Source: Candidatus Woesebacteria bacterium (GTDB lineage Bacteria; Patescibacteriota; Microgenomatia; UBA1400; UBA12108). Taken from it: a stretch of 34,545 bases of DNA. Positions within the stretch are counted from its first letter, which is position 1. Each line of letters opens with the position of its first letter. This document shows positions 25,318-33,718 of this stretch, in pieces. Location of the stretch: positions 1 through 34,545 of the forward strand of contig JAGOVG010000008.1 of assembly GCA_018060845.1 (NCBI GenBank). The letters run 5' to 3'. The notes beneath the pieces were generated by a model. The model did not search any database, was not told where the DNA came from, and saw only the letters and a program-made list of their open reading frames with translations. Made by a program: the position numbers and the translations under genes.

Positions 25318-25345
25318 ACGTAGCGCTTTAATGGGCGAACAGACC

Positions 25346-25376
<31 letters not shown>

Positions 25377-25498
25377 CGCTGAGCCGACATCGCTCAATAA
25401 TTATTTAATTGTCTCCAATTAGTTTTGACTATACCATCACCTCTCTAATTAAATAGAGGGTGCCAACGTTTTATAGAGATATTTTATCCCTATCTTCA

Positions 25499-25514
25499 CC
25501 CCGCCAAGGCGGGG
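25499..25514. repeat. short palindromic unit, type A (in intron)
   Basis: CCCCGCC-AA-GGCGGGG, nearly the same core as the palindrome at 31681-31692. It sits downstream of the endonuclease ORF in a peripheral part of the intron. Confidence 0.5.
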
Positions 25515-25531
25515 ATCCAGTCGATACGGGG

Positions 25532-26092
25532 TTATATCAAAATTTTGTATGCCATAGAAGGAATTATGTATGGTCGAATAATATCGACAAACTTTTTGGA
25601 TTCTTTGACGTTAAATCGTAATCGATAATATTGCTTATCTTGATCACGACTGACAGTCAACCCAAAATATCTAAAAAGGAGTCTACCCAGTAAGAGTTGT
25701 TCTTGTTCAGGGAACACCTGCGTATTGAGGTAGCAACTTTTATCACACAAACTTCCGTCGTCCATGTACCACACTGCCATAATGCGAGCATTTAGTTCTA
25801 AATCAAGAGGAATTATCTTCTTTTTATTGATATAAAATTGATGATATATAGAAGTAAAGCAAGGCATGCTAGCGGTAAAAAACCGATAGCCTACTCTCTT
25901 ACCATTACCTTTATATGATTTTGGCGGCGTTAGTACGCAATTATTTAGGACGCTATACTTCCAATCAACGTAGTCTTTTTGATGAATACTATGTGTGATT
26001 TGGAGATGTGCATTGTTTTTGCAACGCATATATCCATCACCAAGCATACATCCTATTACTACATCTGATTGTAATTTTGACAAACTTCCCAC
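25532..26092 (-). CDS. LAGLIDADG homing endonuclease encoded in the 23S intron
   Basis: A 186-aa intron-encoded endonuclease that would cut intronless 23S genes at the insertion site and so spread the intron. Two LAGLIDADG motifs are present: V-V-I-G-C-M-L-G-D-G at residues 11-20 and R-I-M-A-V-W-Y-M-D-D-G at 103-113, each with its metal-binding Asp; the W-Y-M-D-D-G form is typical of the LAGLIDADG_2 (PF03161-like) group. The start is a GTG at 26092; an in-frame TAG lies 18 bases upstream, so no longer protein is possible, and no SD is evident. The frame is open and both motifs are intact, which suggests the enzyme is still functional. Translation must occur from the precursor or the excised intron. 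Confidence 0.93.
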   Translation of the reverse strand: MGSLSKLQSDVVIGCMLGDGYMRCKNNAHLQITHSIHQKDYVDWKYSVLNNCVLTPPKSYKGNGKRVGYRFFTASMPCFTSIYHQFYINKKKIIPLDLELNARIMAVWYMDDGSLCDKSCYLNTQVFPEQEQLLLGRLLFRYFGLTVSRDQDKQYYRLRFNVKESKKFVDIIRPYIIPSMAYKILI

Positions 26093-26650
26093 GGTATTGC
26101 CCTATTCAAACGCTTGATTCTAGTATTACCGAAATAACACCGAATATCAAGTGGGTTCAATGAATGAGGGTTTCACCGTTATGAGTTGGTTTTTCTTTAG
26201 ATCATTGATCTAAAACAGCACTCAGATCTTACAATCTGAGGACCCCGATATGTTGAGGTAGCGAACTGCACCGTCGCTGTGGACGCTCAGGTGCAACTAC
26301 TCTGTTATCCCCGGGGTAGCTTTTATCCGATAAGCCCGGTACCTCCCACGAAGTACACGAGGATCACTAGGTCCGACTTTCGTCTCTGCTTGACTTGTGT
26401 GTCTCACAGTCAGGCATCCTTATGCCCTTGCACTATCATTCCGATTTCCATCCGGAATTAGGATACCTTTGAGCGCTTGCGGTACTCTTTAGCAAGCAAC
26501 CTCCCCAGTTAAACTGCCTCCCAGACAGTGTCCTCTCCCTCGATCCAGAGGGATAAGTGAGAAACTCACGTTTCAAAGAGTGGTGTTACATGATCGCCTT
26601 GCGGCTCCCACCTACGCTACACAGTCAAAACATAAATTTCAGTGTCAAGG

Positions 26651-26683
<33 letters not shown>

Positions 26684-26758
26684 TTACCAGTAGGCCGCAT
26701 CTTCACAGCCATTTCAATTTCGCCGAGCCCTCCCTCAAGACAGTTATGAGATTGTTAA

Positions 26759-27102
<344 letters not shown>

Positions 27103-28588
27103 ACCATAGAACAGTTATAGTTACTGCTGCCGTTCACCAGGGCTTCAATCAAAGGCTATCCCGAACAAGTCGGGGTTACCCTCTCAGTTAACCTTCTGGC
27201 ACTGGGCAGGCCTCAGCCCGTATACGTAGGCTTACGCCTTCGCACAGACCTGTGTTTTTGTTAAACAGTCACCTCATAGTCTTTATCTGCGACCCATTTT
27301 TTGAATACAAGTACCCAAAAAACAGGTTAGGCATCTCCCTAAGTTACGCCTAGCTAATTTGCCGAGTTCCTTAAGGAAGGTTCTCTCGCTCACCTTGGTA
27401 TACTCTACCAGTTCACCTGTGTCGGTTTGCGGTACGGATTTTGAACATTCTCACTGCGAAGGTTTTCTTGGATTCAGAAAGGATACAAGATCACGCTGGC
27501 CGAAGCCAACATTTTCCATCACGTCTCGGATCGTAATGCCAACTCCGGATTTTCCTAGAGTCAACTCCCTTAACGCTTGGACGCAAATTCGATAATGCGC
27601 CTTGCCCTTCCTAAACCGTCACTCCCCAGTTGATAACGAACGCCCAAAAGGACAGGAATATCAACCTGTAATCCATCGACTACGCCGGCATTACACCAGC
27701 CTCGCCTTAGGGCCGCCTAACCCAACGCCGACGAACGTTGCGTTGGAAACCTGGAACATACGGTGATAAGGATTCTCACCTTATTCTCGCTACTCATCCC
27801 GCCATTCTCACTTCTGACCACTCCACCGCCCCTTACAGGACGACTTCACAGTTGTCAGAACGCTCCCCTACCACTTATAAACGATAAATCGCTTACAAAT
27901 CCGTAATTTCGGTACATAACTTGAGCCTCGATGGGTCTTCGGCGCCACAATCCGAGACTAGTGAGCTGTTACGCTTTCTTTCAAGGATGGCTGCTTCTGA
28001 GCCGACCTCCTAGCTGTATATGGATTATGACTTCCTTGAGCCACTTAGTTATGATTTTGAGACCTTAATTGACGATCGTGGGTTGTTTCCCTTTTGCCCC
28101 TGGAACTTAGCTCCCAGGGACTGACTCCCAAGCTGAACATGTTGGTATTCGGAGTTTGATAAAGTGAGAGACCTTGCGATCCCGCACCTTTTCAGTGCTC
28201 TACCCCCATCATGCAATCACTTGAGGCTATACCTAAATATATTTCGGGGAGAACCAGCTATCTCCGGGTTCGATTGGCATATTACCTCTAACCACAAGTC
28301 CTCCAAGAATTTTGCAGCATTCACTGGTTCGGGCCTTCCCCCACTTTTACATGGGGTTCACCCTGCTCATGGTTAGCTCACTCCGGTTTCGGGTCTTGGA
28401 CGCACTGCTAATCGGACTATTCATCCTCGCTTTCACTACGCCTCCGCGACGATATCGCTTAGACTTGCAGTACATGCAAACTCGACGGGTCATTCTTCAA
28501 TAGGCACGACATCATCCGGATAAATCCAGACTCTGTCTGTTTGTTAGCATACAGTTTCAGGTACTATTTCACTGGGTGTCTCACCCAT

Positions 28589-28629
<41 letters not shown>

Positions 28630-29148
28630 TGTTGCGTATTTAGCCTTGCCCCGTGGTCGGGGCGGATTCCGCAGGGAGTTTGCCGTCTCCCAACGTACTT
28701 AGGAACTATACTACCAAGTTAGAGATTTCGATTACGCGACTATCACGCACTATGGTCACCTATTCCACGGTGTTCTTCTATCTCTTACTTGACGTTATGT
28801 ATAGCCCTGCAACACCGTAATAAATTACGGTTTAGGCTGTTCCCTTTTCGCTCACCGCTTACTAGGGGAATCTCGTTCGATTTCTTTTCCTCCGGGTACT
28901 TAGATGTTTCAGTTCTCCGGGTTACCTACTCGCAGATAAATCTGCGGTACACTGCCATTACTGACAGCGGGGTTACCCCATTCGGACACCGCCGGGTCAA
29001 AGGATTATGGCTCCTCACCGACGACTTTCGCGGCCTTATACGTCCTTCTTCGGCACAACATGCCTAGGCATCCACTATATGCTTTAGTTGAGTAGCTTGA
29101 TACTTAAATTTTTATTAAAAAATCAAAAAAATTGTTTAGATGCTTTCC

Positions 29149-29167
29149 TACTCTTCACTTGTTAAAG
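29149..29167 (-). other. 5' arm of the pre-23S processing stem
   Basis: Leader segment complementary to 24907-24925 (17 of 19 positions, 11-bp unbroken core), about 48 bases before the mature 5' end of 23S. The remaining leader between it and tRNA-Ala is AT-rich and includes a further local hairpin (TCTAGAATC/ATTTCTAGA near 29175-29196). Confidence 0.75.
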
Positions 29168-29250
29168 TACAAAATCTAGAAATAAGATTCTAGATTGTAG
29201 AAACATGTCCTTAGGAGACATATCTCTACAAGCTAAGATCCTATTGTGGA

Positions 29251-29272
29251 CTCCTTCGGCTACGCTCAGGAT
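29251..29272. repeat. short palindromic unit, type B (23S leader)
   Basis: CTCCTTCGGC-TAC-GCTCAGGAT. A near-identical copy, differing only at the centre, lies at 31707-31727 inside the broken tRNA-Ile copy. The arms TCCT/AGGA and the GC centre make an imperfect inverted repeat, as in dispersed intergenic palindromic elements. Confidence 0.55.
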
Positions 29273-29291
29273 AAACTCACCTGATTGTAAC

Positions 29292-29367
29292 TGGTGGACC
29301 GTGCCGGGCTCGAACCGGCCACCTCTTCATTGCAAATGAAGTGCTCTACCAGATGAGCTAACGGCCC
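29292..29367 (-). tRNA. tRNA-Ala (anticodon TGC)
   Basis: Full cloverleaf on the minus strand: acceptor GGGCCGT/ACGGTCC, discriminator A, encoded CCA, anticodon loop T-T-T-G-C-A-A with TGC at the anticodon, and T-arm with GTTCGAGCC-type loop. It lies about 190 bases upstream of the 23S 5' end on the same strand, where the 16S-23S spacer tRNA is normally found, although 16S itself is elsewhere. It is outside the 23S processing stem. Confidence 0.97.
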
Positions 29368-29370
29368 TCC

Positions 29371-29397
29371 TACGCCTAGGCTTCGGCGGGCAAGCCC
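29371..29397. repeat. palindromic element upstream of tRNA-Ala
   Basis: TACGCCTAGGCTTCGGCGGGC followed by AAGCCC: nested GC-rich inverted repeats (GCCTAGGC; CGCC/GGCG; GGGC/GCCC). It resembles the other short palindromes in this region in style but is a different sequence. It sits between the HAD gene terminator and tRNA-Ala. The remaining bases up to the HAD gene (29398-29599) hold only the terminator. Confidence 0.4.
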
Positions 29398-29436
29398 AGT
29401 TTTTTTAGATTTTATGTTAAAGGTGCGATAGCGAAT

Positions 29437-29457
29437 AAAAAACCCGCTAGTGCGGGG
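29437..29457 (-). terminator. intrinsic terminator after the HAD gene
   Basis: On the minus strand CCCGC-ACTA-GCGGG is followed by six T residues. It lies about 145 bases beyond the HAD stop codon and before tRNA-Ala, so it separates the HAD/membrane-protein transcript from the tRNA-Ala-23S-5S unit. It also makes it unlikely that 23S depends on read-through from 16S. Confidence 0.8.
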
Positions 29458-29599
29458 GAGGACAAAAGAACAAACTGTTTATGAAGACAAAATCAACACA
29501 TGAGGATCAATTCCGATCTGTATGTGATTTGATTTTTCAGCATATTGGTTTGGAAGTCTCCCGAGCGAACGTAATTGTAACTCATGGACACCCCATGGG

Positions 29600-30223
29600 T
29601 CAATAGGTAAGACCGAGCTGTCGTAGATCAGTTTCGAGCTGAGGTTGTGACTTAAATAGTATTGGGGTAAAACCACACTCAGCTGCATTCATCAAACTCT
29701 TTGTTGCATCGTCGATAAATGCTAATTCTTTGATTGTGACGCCAAGCGATGTGGCGAGCTTGATAAAGGCTAGGCAATCTGGCTTTTGGACCCCTATTTC
29801 GGCGGAGATAATAAAACTATCAAAATGTCGCTCTACATCCTGCGCTCTAATCTTTATGGCTACTTCGGCACTCGCATTACTCAGTAGCCCCACTTTGTAC
29901 CCAACTAGTCTGAGTCGATCTACGAGAGCAAGCATATCGGGATTGAGGTTGATATAGCTACTAGAGAGATCTGCGTCTAGCTGGATGGCCTGATCAAGGA
30001 ACTGGATGCGGTCTAGGGAAGTCAGGATTGTAGACCAAAATTCTCGCCTAGATACTACTTTGCCAGTATTTAAAAGGTGATTTTTGGAAAAATAGGCACT
30101 TTCCCAGGCCTCCATTGAGACATTGATGAGCTCGCAGATCTGCGCTTTAAATCTTTTGCCTGCCTCTGCGTCCCCACCTAGCACCCCACCATAGTCAAAA
30201 CCAATTGCCTTAATTTTTGTCAT
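29600..30223 (-). CDS. HAD-superfamily hydrolase
   Basis: A 207-aa phosphatase-like protein. Motif I is G-F-D-Y-G-G-V at residues 8-14 with nucleophile Asp10; the acid normally two residues on is Gly here, as in several HAD-IA proteins. Motif II is L-L-S-N-A-S near 114, motif III a Lys in G-V-Q-K-P-D near 145 and motif IV F-I-D-D-A near 168. The helical cap between residues 20 and 90 is of the C1 type. The substrate cannot be predicted. It follows the unknown membrane-protein gene by 11 bp and ends in an intrinsic terminator. Confidence 0.85.
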   Translation of the reverse strand: MTKIKAIGFDYGGVLGGDAEAGKRFKAQICELINVSMEAWESAYFSKNHLLNTGKVVSRREFWSTILTSLDRIQFLDQAIQLDADLSSSYINLNPDMLALVDRLRLVGYKVGLLSNASAEVAIKIRAQDVERHFDSFIISAEIGVQKPDCLAFIKLATSLGVTIKELAFIDDATKSLMNAAECGFTPILFKSQPQLETDLRQLGLTY

Positions 30224-30234
30224 ACTATCTATTT

Positions 30235-31218
30235 TTACTCCAGTGTTATTTTATCTTTTAATTGCTGAGTTAGTCCGTTGACGGTCGATATCACAGGATA
30301 TGTCCCAGGTTTGAGATTATGGATACGAAGTCTAAGCTGAATAGAGCAGTCAGGTTCTGTTTTAATACCAATGATATCGATCGGGTAAGTACCATCAAGC
30401 GAAAGATAAATCTGTTCTTTTAGTGTATTGTCTTCACGACATAGATTTGTATCTGTAAGACTCATTTCAAGATCTTGCAATTTACCAATAGTAAATGTGG
30501 TAGGAGCAAGTTGATATAAATCGTTAGTAGTATATGATTTTCCTCTGTTAAAACCACCACTATACATATTGAGATTATTTATAAATAGATCTGAGTCGAC
30601 ATTATGTCCAACTAGTCGAAAGTGACGACCATCTTGAGACCAGTCTGCTCGATACATGAGACCGTCTTTCCCAAAACACCTCATGGGAAGTGTGATACCC
30701 GAGTAAGACGCCATAGTAAATCTGAATTCTATGGGGTAGAGATTGTAACAATTCTCCCTAAGTGACTTGCTCCCCTCGATCTGGAGCTGTATGTACTCGT
30801 TTTTGTCAGATGGATTGTATGCTGTCAGGTACCTAGTACTCTCATCCCAGCTGTCATAACACCGCCAATTGATGGGTACATTTGGTAACCACGAACAATA
30901 GGTGGATTGATCTCTGTCTAGCAATACAGATTTGTTGGTTGGCAAGGGAGCTATGGCAGTAAATAGATAGACAAAAGTGATTAATAAGCCAATGCTGCCC
31001 GCAAAAGCGATACCCATATCTTTGTATCTTAAAATCTTAGATTTAGGTGAGTCGGTTAGAGAGACATAAATGACCCCTAGGCAGCTAAGAAATACTGGAA
31101 GCAAAATTGTCAAAATGAAAAGATCTAGCCACCCAACCATATAACTACCGATCAAATAGATAACAATGGTGACGAAAATCAATAGACGAACGTACCAAAA
31201 TGGTGTGCGATTTTTCAT
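30235..31218 (-). CDS. membrane protein with Cys-containing outer domain, unknown function
   Basis: A 327-aa protein that I do not recognise. Three hydrophobic helices lie near the N-terminus (about 10-28, 31-54, 68-90), then a large outer domain (about 95-327). The domain has Cys residues spaced along it (near 108, 120, 157, 183, 259 and 290) that could form disulfides, and it ends in a small beta-sandwich-like segment (I-H-N-L-K-P-G-T-Y-P-V). The composition is AT-rich like the ABC exporter gene to its right. Upstream, two TATAAT-like boxes (31227-31232 and 31238-31243) face leftwards without clear -35 elements. It shares a transcript with the HAD gene. Confidence 0.7.
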   Translation of the reverse strand: MKNRTPFWYVRLLIFVTIVIYLIGSYMVGWLDLFILTILLPVFLSCLGVIYVSLTDSPKSKILRYKDMGIAFAGSIGLLITFVYLFTAIAPLPTNKSVLLDRDQSTYCSWLPNVPINWRCYDSWDESTRYLTAYNPSDKNEYIQLQIEGSKSLRENCYNLYPIEFRFTMASYSGITLPMRCFGKDGLMYRADWSQDGRHFRLVGHNVDSDLFINNLNMYSGGFNRGKSYTTNDLYQLAPTTFTIGKLQDLEMSLTDTNLCREDNTLKEQIYLSLDGTYPIDIIGIKTEPDCSIQLRLRIHNLKPGTYPVISTVNGLTQQLKDKITLE

Positions 31219-31314
31219 TGATCTATATTATAACTCTATTATACCTGATGGACTGGTCCTTCTAGCGAATTTAGATCAAACCAGTTACAATATCATTCGA
31301 CAAGTTAATAAAAT

Positions 31315-31386
31315 GGGTGCGTAGTTCAGTGGTAGAACGCTTTCCTGATAAGAAAGAGGTCCAAAGTTCGATTCTTTGCGCACCCA
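31315..31386 (+). tRNA. tRNA-Ile (anticodon GAT)
   Basis: Cloverleaf on the plus strand, against the direction of the rRNA genes: acceptor GGGTGCG/CGCACCC, discriminator A, anticodon stem CTTTC/GAAAG with loop C-T-G-A-T-A-A, T-arm CAAAG/CTTTG. CCA is not encoded, unlike in tRNA-Ala. tRNA-Ile(GAT) is normally in the 16S-23S spacer in the same direction; here it lies in the gap between the two rRNA genes but inverted. Confidence 0.95.
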
Positions 31387-31391
31387 CATAA

Positions 31392-31661
31392 ATGCTAAAG
31401 TTACTTTTTTCTCTTGTTCTTGGTTTTGCTGTTGCCTACATTTATGAATTTGGGGGTAGATATATATTAAAAATGCTATTTCAAAATGATCGCCTTGGAT
31501 TAATAATCTACGGATATAGACTTCATCATAGTTTATATGGAATATTATTCTTGTTTTTATCTTTAATAAATAGATCTCTTTTTTTCGCAGGATTTGGAGT
31601 AGGTATTATTGTCCAACATACTCTATTTGGTGGATTTCAGTTTGTTTCTAGAGAAATTTAG
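31392..31661 (+). CDS. small membrane protein directly behind tRNA-Ile
   Basis: An 89-aa protein with three hydrophobic helices (about 3-18, 44-62, 63-80). Residues Y-G-Y-R-L-H-H-S-L-Y-G-I near 39-51, and I-I-V-Q-H-T-L-F-G-G-F-Q-F-V near 72-85, look like conserved polar motifs rather than random coding, so I take it as real; I believe similar His-containing small proteins occur in other CPR genomes, but I name no family. The ATG is 5 bases after the tRNA end, so there is no room for an SD, and tRNA 3' processing would leave a nearly leaderless message. A broken tRNA copy follows. Confidence 0.6.
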   Translation: MLKLLFSLVLGFAVAYIYEFGGRYILKMLFQNDRLGLIIYGYRLHHSLYGILFLFLSLINRSLFFAGFGVGIIVQHTLFGGFQFVSREI

Positions 31662-31679
31662 TGTCTATAAGTAGAACGT

Positions 31680-31692
31680 CCCGCCATGGCGG
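31680..31692. repeat. short palindromic unit, type A (in tRNA copy)
   Basis: CCGCCATGGCGG is a perfect 12-base palindrome preceded by an extra C. It replaces the anticodon arm of the broken tRNA-Ile copy and matches the core of the unit at 25499-25514. Confidence 0.55.
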
Positions 31693-31706
31693 CAAAGTCC
31701 AAAGTT

Positions 31707-31727
31707 CTCCTTCGGCAAGCTCAGGAT
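31707..31727. repeat. short palindromic unit, type B (in tRNA copy)
   Basis: CTCCTTCGGC-AA-GCTCAGGAT, nearly the same as 29251-29272. It interrupts the T-loop of the degenerate tRNA copy, which makes it the best evidence here that these units insert as discrete elements. Confidence 0.6.
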
Positions 31728-31764
31728 CTAAGAGATTCTTTGCGCACCAACCAAAAAATACCTA

Positions 31765-33504
31765 TTATTTATTCTCAACTTTTATTAGAAAATCTTGGTA
31801 ACTACCAATAAGAGTAAGTTTTCCTTTTGAGATCGAGTAGATGCGATCACACTTTTCTAGTGTGGCAGTACGGTGTGTGATCCAGATTGTAGTATTATTG
31901 CCGGGTCGATTACCCACATTGTCTCGGATTATTTTTTCTGTTGTAACATCGAGAGAGGAGGTAGCTTCATCAAAAATAATTATTTGTGGATTACGATAGA
32001 TCGCTCGAGCGATTCCAATTCGCTGTCTCTCTCCACCTGATAATCTGTAACCTTTTTCTCCTAGGACAGTATCTAGTCCATTTGGTAGCTTCTTTATGAC
32101 TGGATCGAGATGTGCTATCTCGATTGTTTGCTCTAATGATTCGCTAGACTGTGAACGCATTAAGGTAATATTCTCTCTAAGCGACAAGTCAAAGATCTCA
32201 GAGTCCTGGAGTACTAGTGCAATATTTGCACTAATTGTGTCGTGATTGATGGAGTCGAAGTCGACATTGTCGATTTGATATGTCCCCTGAGTTAAAGGCA
32301 GTATCCCGATCATGATCTTGGAAAGAGTTGATTTACCACTACCTGTTGCTCCGATAATGCCTACATGTTCTCCCTTGTTAATCGTCAAGTTAACATTCTT
32401 TAGACTGACTTGTTTAGGCGAAGTATCTAAATTGTCATAGTCAAAAGTAGCGTTTTTTAGTTTGATCTCACTCCAATTAGTTGGGAATTCGACCAGTACT
32501 CTTTCACTACTTACGTTCTTGCTCCAAAAAATTGGCATCATCCGGGCGATTGCGATCTTGGCAGATATTGTTTGTTCGTAGACACTCAAGATATTGCTAG
32601 CGTTACCGGTTAGTTTTTCTAGATAACCATAAAAGATAACGATCGACCCGAGTGTAATTGCGCCTGTAATATAGTCGTGGCCAACAAGCAACAGGTACCC
32701 TGCAATGCAGAGCCCGTTAAATACTTGAAATGCGATCCACTGGCCAATGCCGTAGCGACGACCCAAGTACTCATACTTTTTCTTGATGTCCTCTTTTTCG
32801 GCTATCCTATTGTTAAATGAGTCTTTGGCTCCCAAAGTTTTGATGGTTAATATATTACTCAAACCCTCTACATACGACCCACCACTTTGTTCTGATGCCT
32901 TGTTGTAGTCATTTTTGACCTGTTGGATCCGTGCATAATAAAATTTGATAATTCCAAAAAACCCAGCTAAGTAGAATAGTAAAAACAGTAGATATTGGGA
33001 ATTGAGATAAGTAAAAATTACGGTGATACCGATTGTGGCGGTAACCGCTTGAAACAACTCATTGTTGATTTGTTCTGAAAGAGTCACGAATGCCTGAGTA
33101 CCATTTTGTAATTTTTGTGCCTTGGCACCTGCTACTTCGGCGCGACTATCTAACCAGGACAGACTAAGTAGTCGATCAAAACCTTTTACGTTAATATCGT
33201 AGATTATATTTGTTCGAAGATTGCCTAGTGCTTTTTTTAGAGAGAGACGGATATATGATACAAGAGAGAATGATATCCCGAGAAATAGAGCGTAAAAATA
33301 AAAGGTGACTAGCGACTCTCCAGCCTGATAACTACCAAAAAAATCAATGATTTTTGCCAATAATAAGGGAGGGATAATAGAATAAAAACTAATCAAGAAA
33401 AGGGGGATAATGTAGAACACATATTTCTTCCGCCTATTTCCTGTTAGCTGTGAGTAAGCCTTTACTAAGTCCCACCAAGAAAAATTTAACTCTAGTTGCT
33501 TCAT
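31765..33504 (-). CDS. ABC exporter, fused permease and ATPase (MsbA/LmrA-like half-transporter)
   Basis: A 579-aa type IV ABC exporter half that would work as a homodimer, moving lipids, peptides or drugs out of the cell. Six membrane helices fill residues about 28-310. The ATPase domain has Walker A G-A-T-G-S-G-K-S-T at 385-393, a Q-loop in V-L-Q-D-S near 431, signature L-S-G-G-E at 488-492, Walker B I-I-I-F-D-E at 508-513 and the switch His544. All catalytic residues are intact. It is the only gene between 16S and tRNA-Ile on this strand, 215 bases downstream of the 16S end. No terminator is visible between 16S and this gene, so partial co-transcription with 16S is possible. The cargo is unknown. 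Confidence 0.93.
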   Translation of the reverse strand: MKQLELNFSWWDLVKAYSQLTGNRRKKYVFYIIPLFLISFYSIIPPLLLAKIIDFFGSYQAGESLVTFYFYALFLGISFSLVSYIRLSLKKALGNLRTNIIYDINVKGFDRLLSLSWLDSRAEVAGAKAQKLQNGTQAFVTLSEQINNELFQAVTATIGITVIFTYLNSQYLLFLLFYLAGFFGIIKFYYARIQQVKNDYNKASEQSGGSYVEGLSNILTIKTLGAKDSFNNRIAEKEDIKKKYEYLGRRYGIGQWIAFQVFNGLCIAGYLLLVGHDYITGAITLGSIVIFYGYLEKLTGNASNILSVYEQTISAKIAIARMMPIFWSKNVSSERVLVEFPTNWSEIKLKNATFDYDNLDTSPKQVSLKNVNLTINKGEHVGIIGATGSGKSTLSKIMIGILPLTQGTYQIDNVDFDSINHDTISANIALVLQDSEIFDLSLRENITLMRSQSSESLEQTIEIAHLDPVIKKLPNGLDTVLGEKGYRLSGGERQRIGIARAIYRNPQIIIFDEATSSLDVTTEKIIRDNVGNRPGNNTTIWITHRTATLEKCDRIYSISKGKLTLIGSYQDFLIKVENK

Positions 33505-33718
33505 GAAACTATTCTAGCATTTACATGATTAATACCCCGGGCAATATAATTGCTTGCGGGTTAAGGGACAAAAAGATCTAATTACTGCAAAGAGATGGTA
33601 GCACTCGAATGTTTTCTTGAATTGAGAATTAGTTAAGTTTATACAGTCAACTAATAAAAAGCTGTGGACGTAATCAATTCCCCATACAGGGCGGGTCGTG
33701 ATACCCTTTATACTCCTA
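33505..33718 (-). other. 16S downstream spacer, no gene seen
   Basis: About 214 bases between the 16S 3' end and the ABC exporter. I see no tRNA, no convincing ORF and no stem followed by a T run. A small inverted repeat (GCAAT/ATTGC near 33541-33555) is present. On the minus strand a TAGAAT box six bases before the exporter ATG could be a weak -10 giving a nearly leaderless message, but no -35 accompanies it. Confidence 0.4.

Larger units (their letters stand above)
25393..26255 (-). mobile_element. group I intron in 23S rRNA after U2500, with LAGLIDADG ORF
   Basis: The 863-nt insert separates U2500 from C2501. Both splice sites are supported by pairing: the guide segment AUCG-GGGU, 9 bases into the intron, pairs as GGGU with the 5' exon ACCU (ending in the required U.G wobble) and as AUCG with the 3' exon CGAU, in contiguous P1 and P10 helices. 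The intron ends in the normal terminal G. A P7-like pair GACT/AGTC with a G-G-T-A-T-A-G-T-C segment lies near the 3' end. The ORF (25532-26092) fills the middle, before P7. A palindrome at 25499-25514 lies in the peripheral part. Confidence 0.88.
31671..31749 (+). pseudogene. degenerate tRNA-Ile copy with two palindromic insertions
   Basis: Pieces of the tRNA-Ile gene recur in order: GTAGAACG (31671-31678), GTCCAAAGTTC (31697-31707) and GATTCTTTGCGCACC (31734-31748). The anticodon arm is replaced by a palindrome (31680-31692), and a type B unit plus a few bases (31707-31733) splits the T-loop. The acceptor and D-arm 5' half is missing. It cannot fold as a tRNA. With the intact gene at 31315 it brackets the small membrane ORF like an integration or duplication footprint. 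Confidence 0.75.

Noticed and set aside
29479-29688. A 69-codon minus-strand frame overlapping the end of the HAD gene
   Set aside because: It overlaps the HAD coding sequence in another frame, has no RBS and no recognisable motif; it is followed by the terminator of the HAD transcript.
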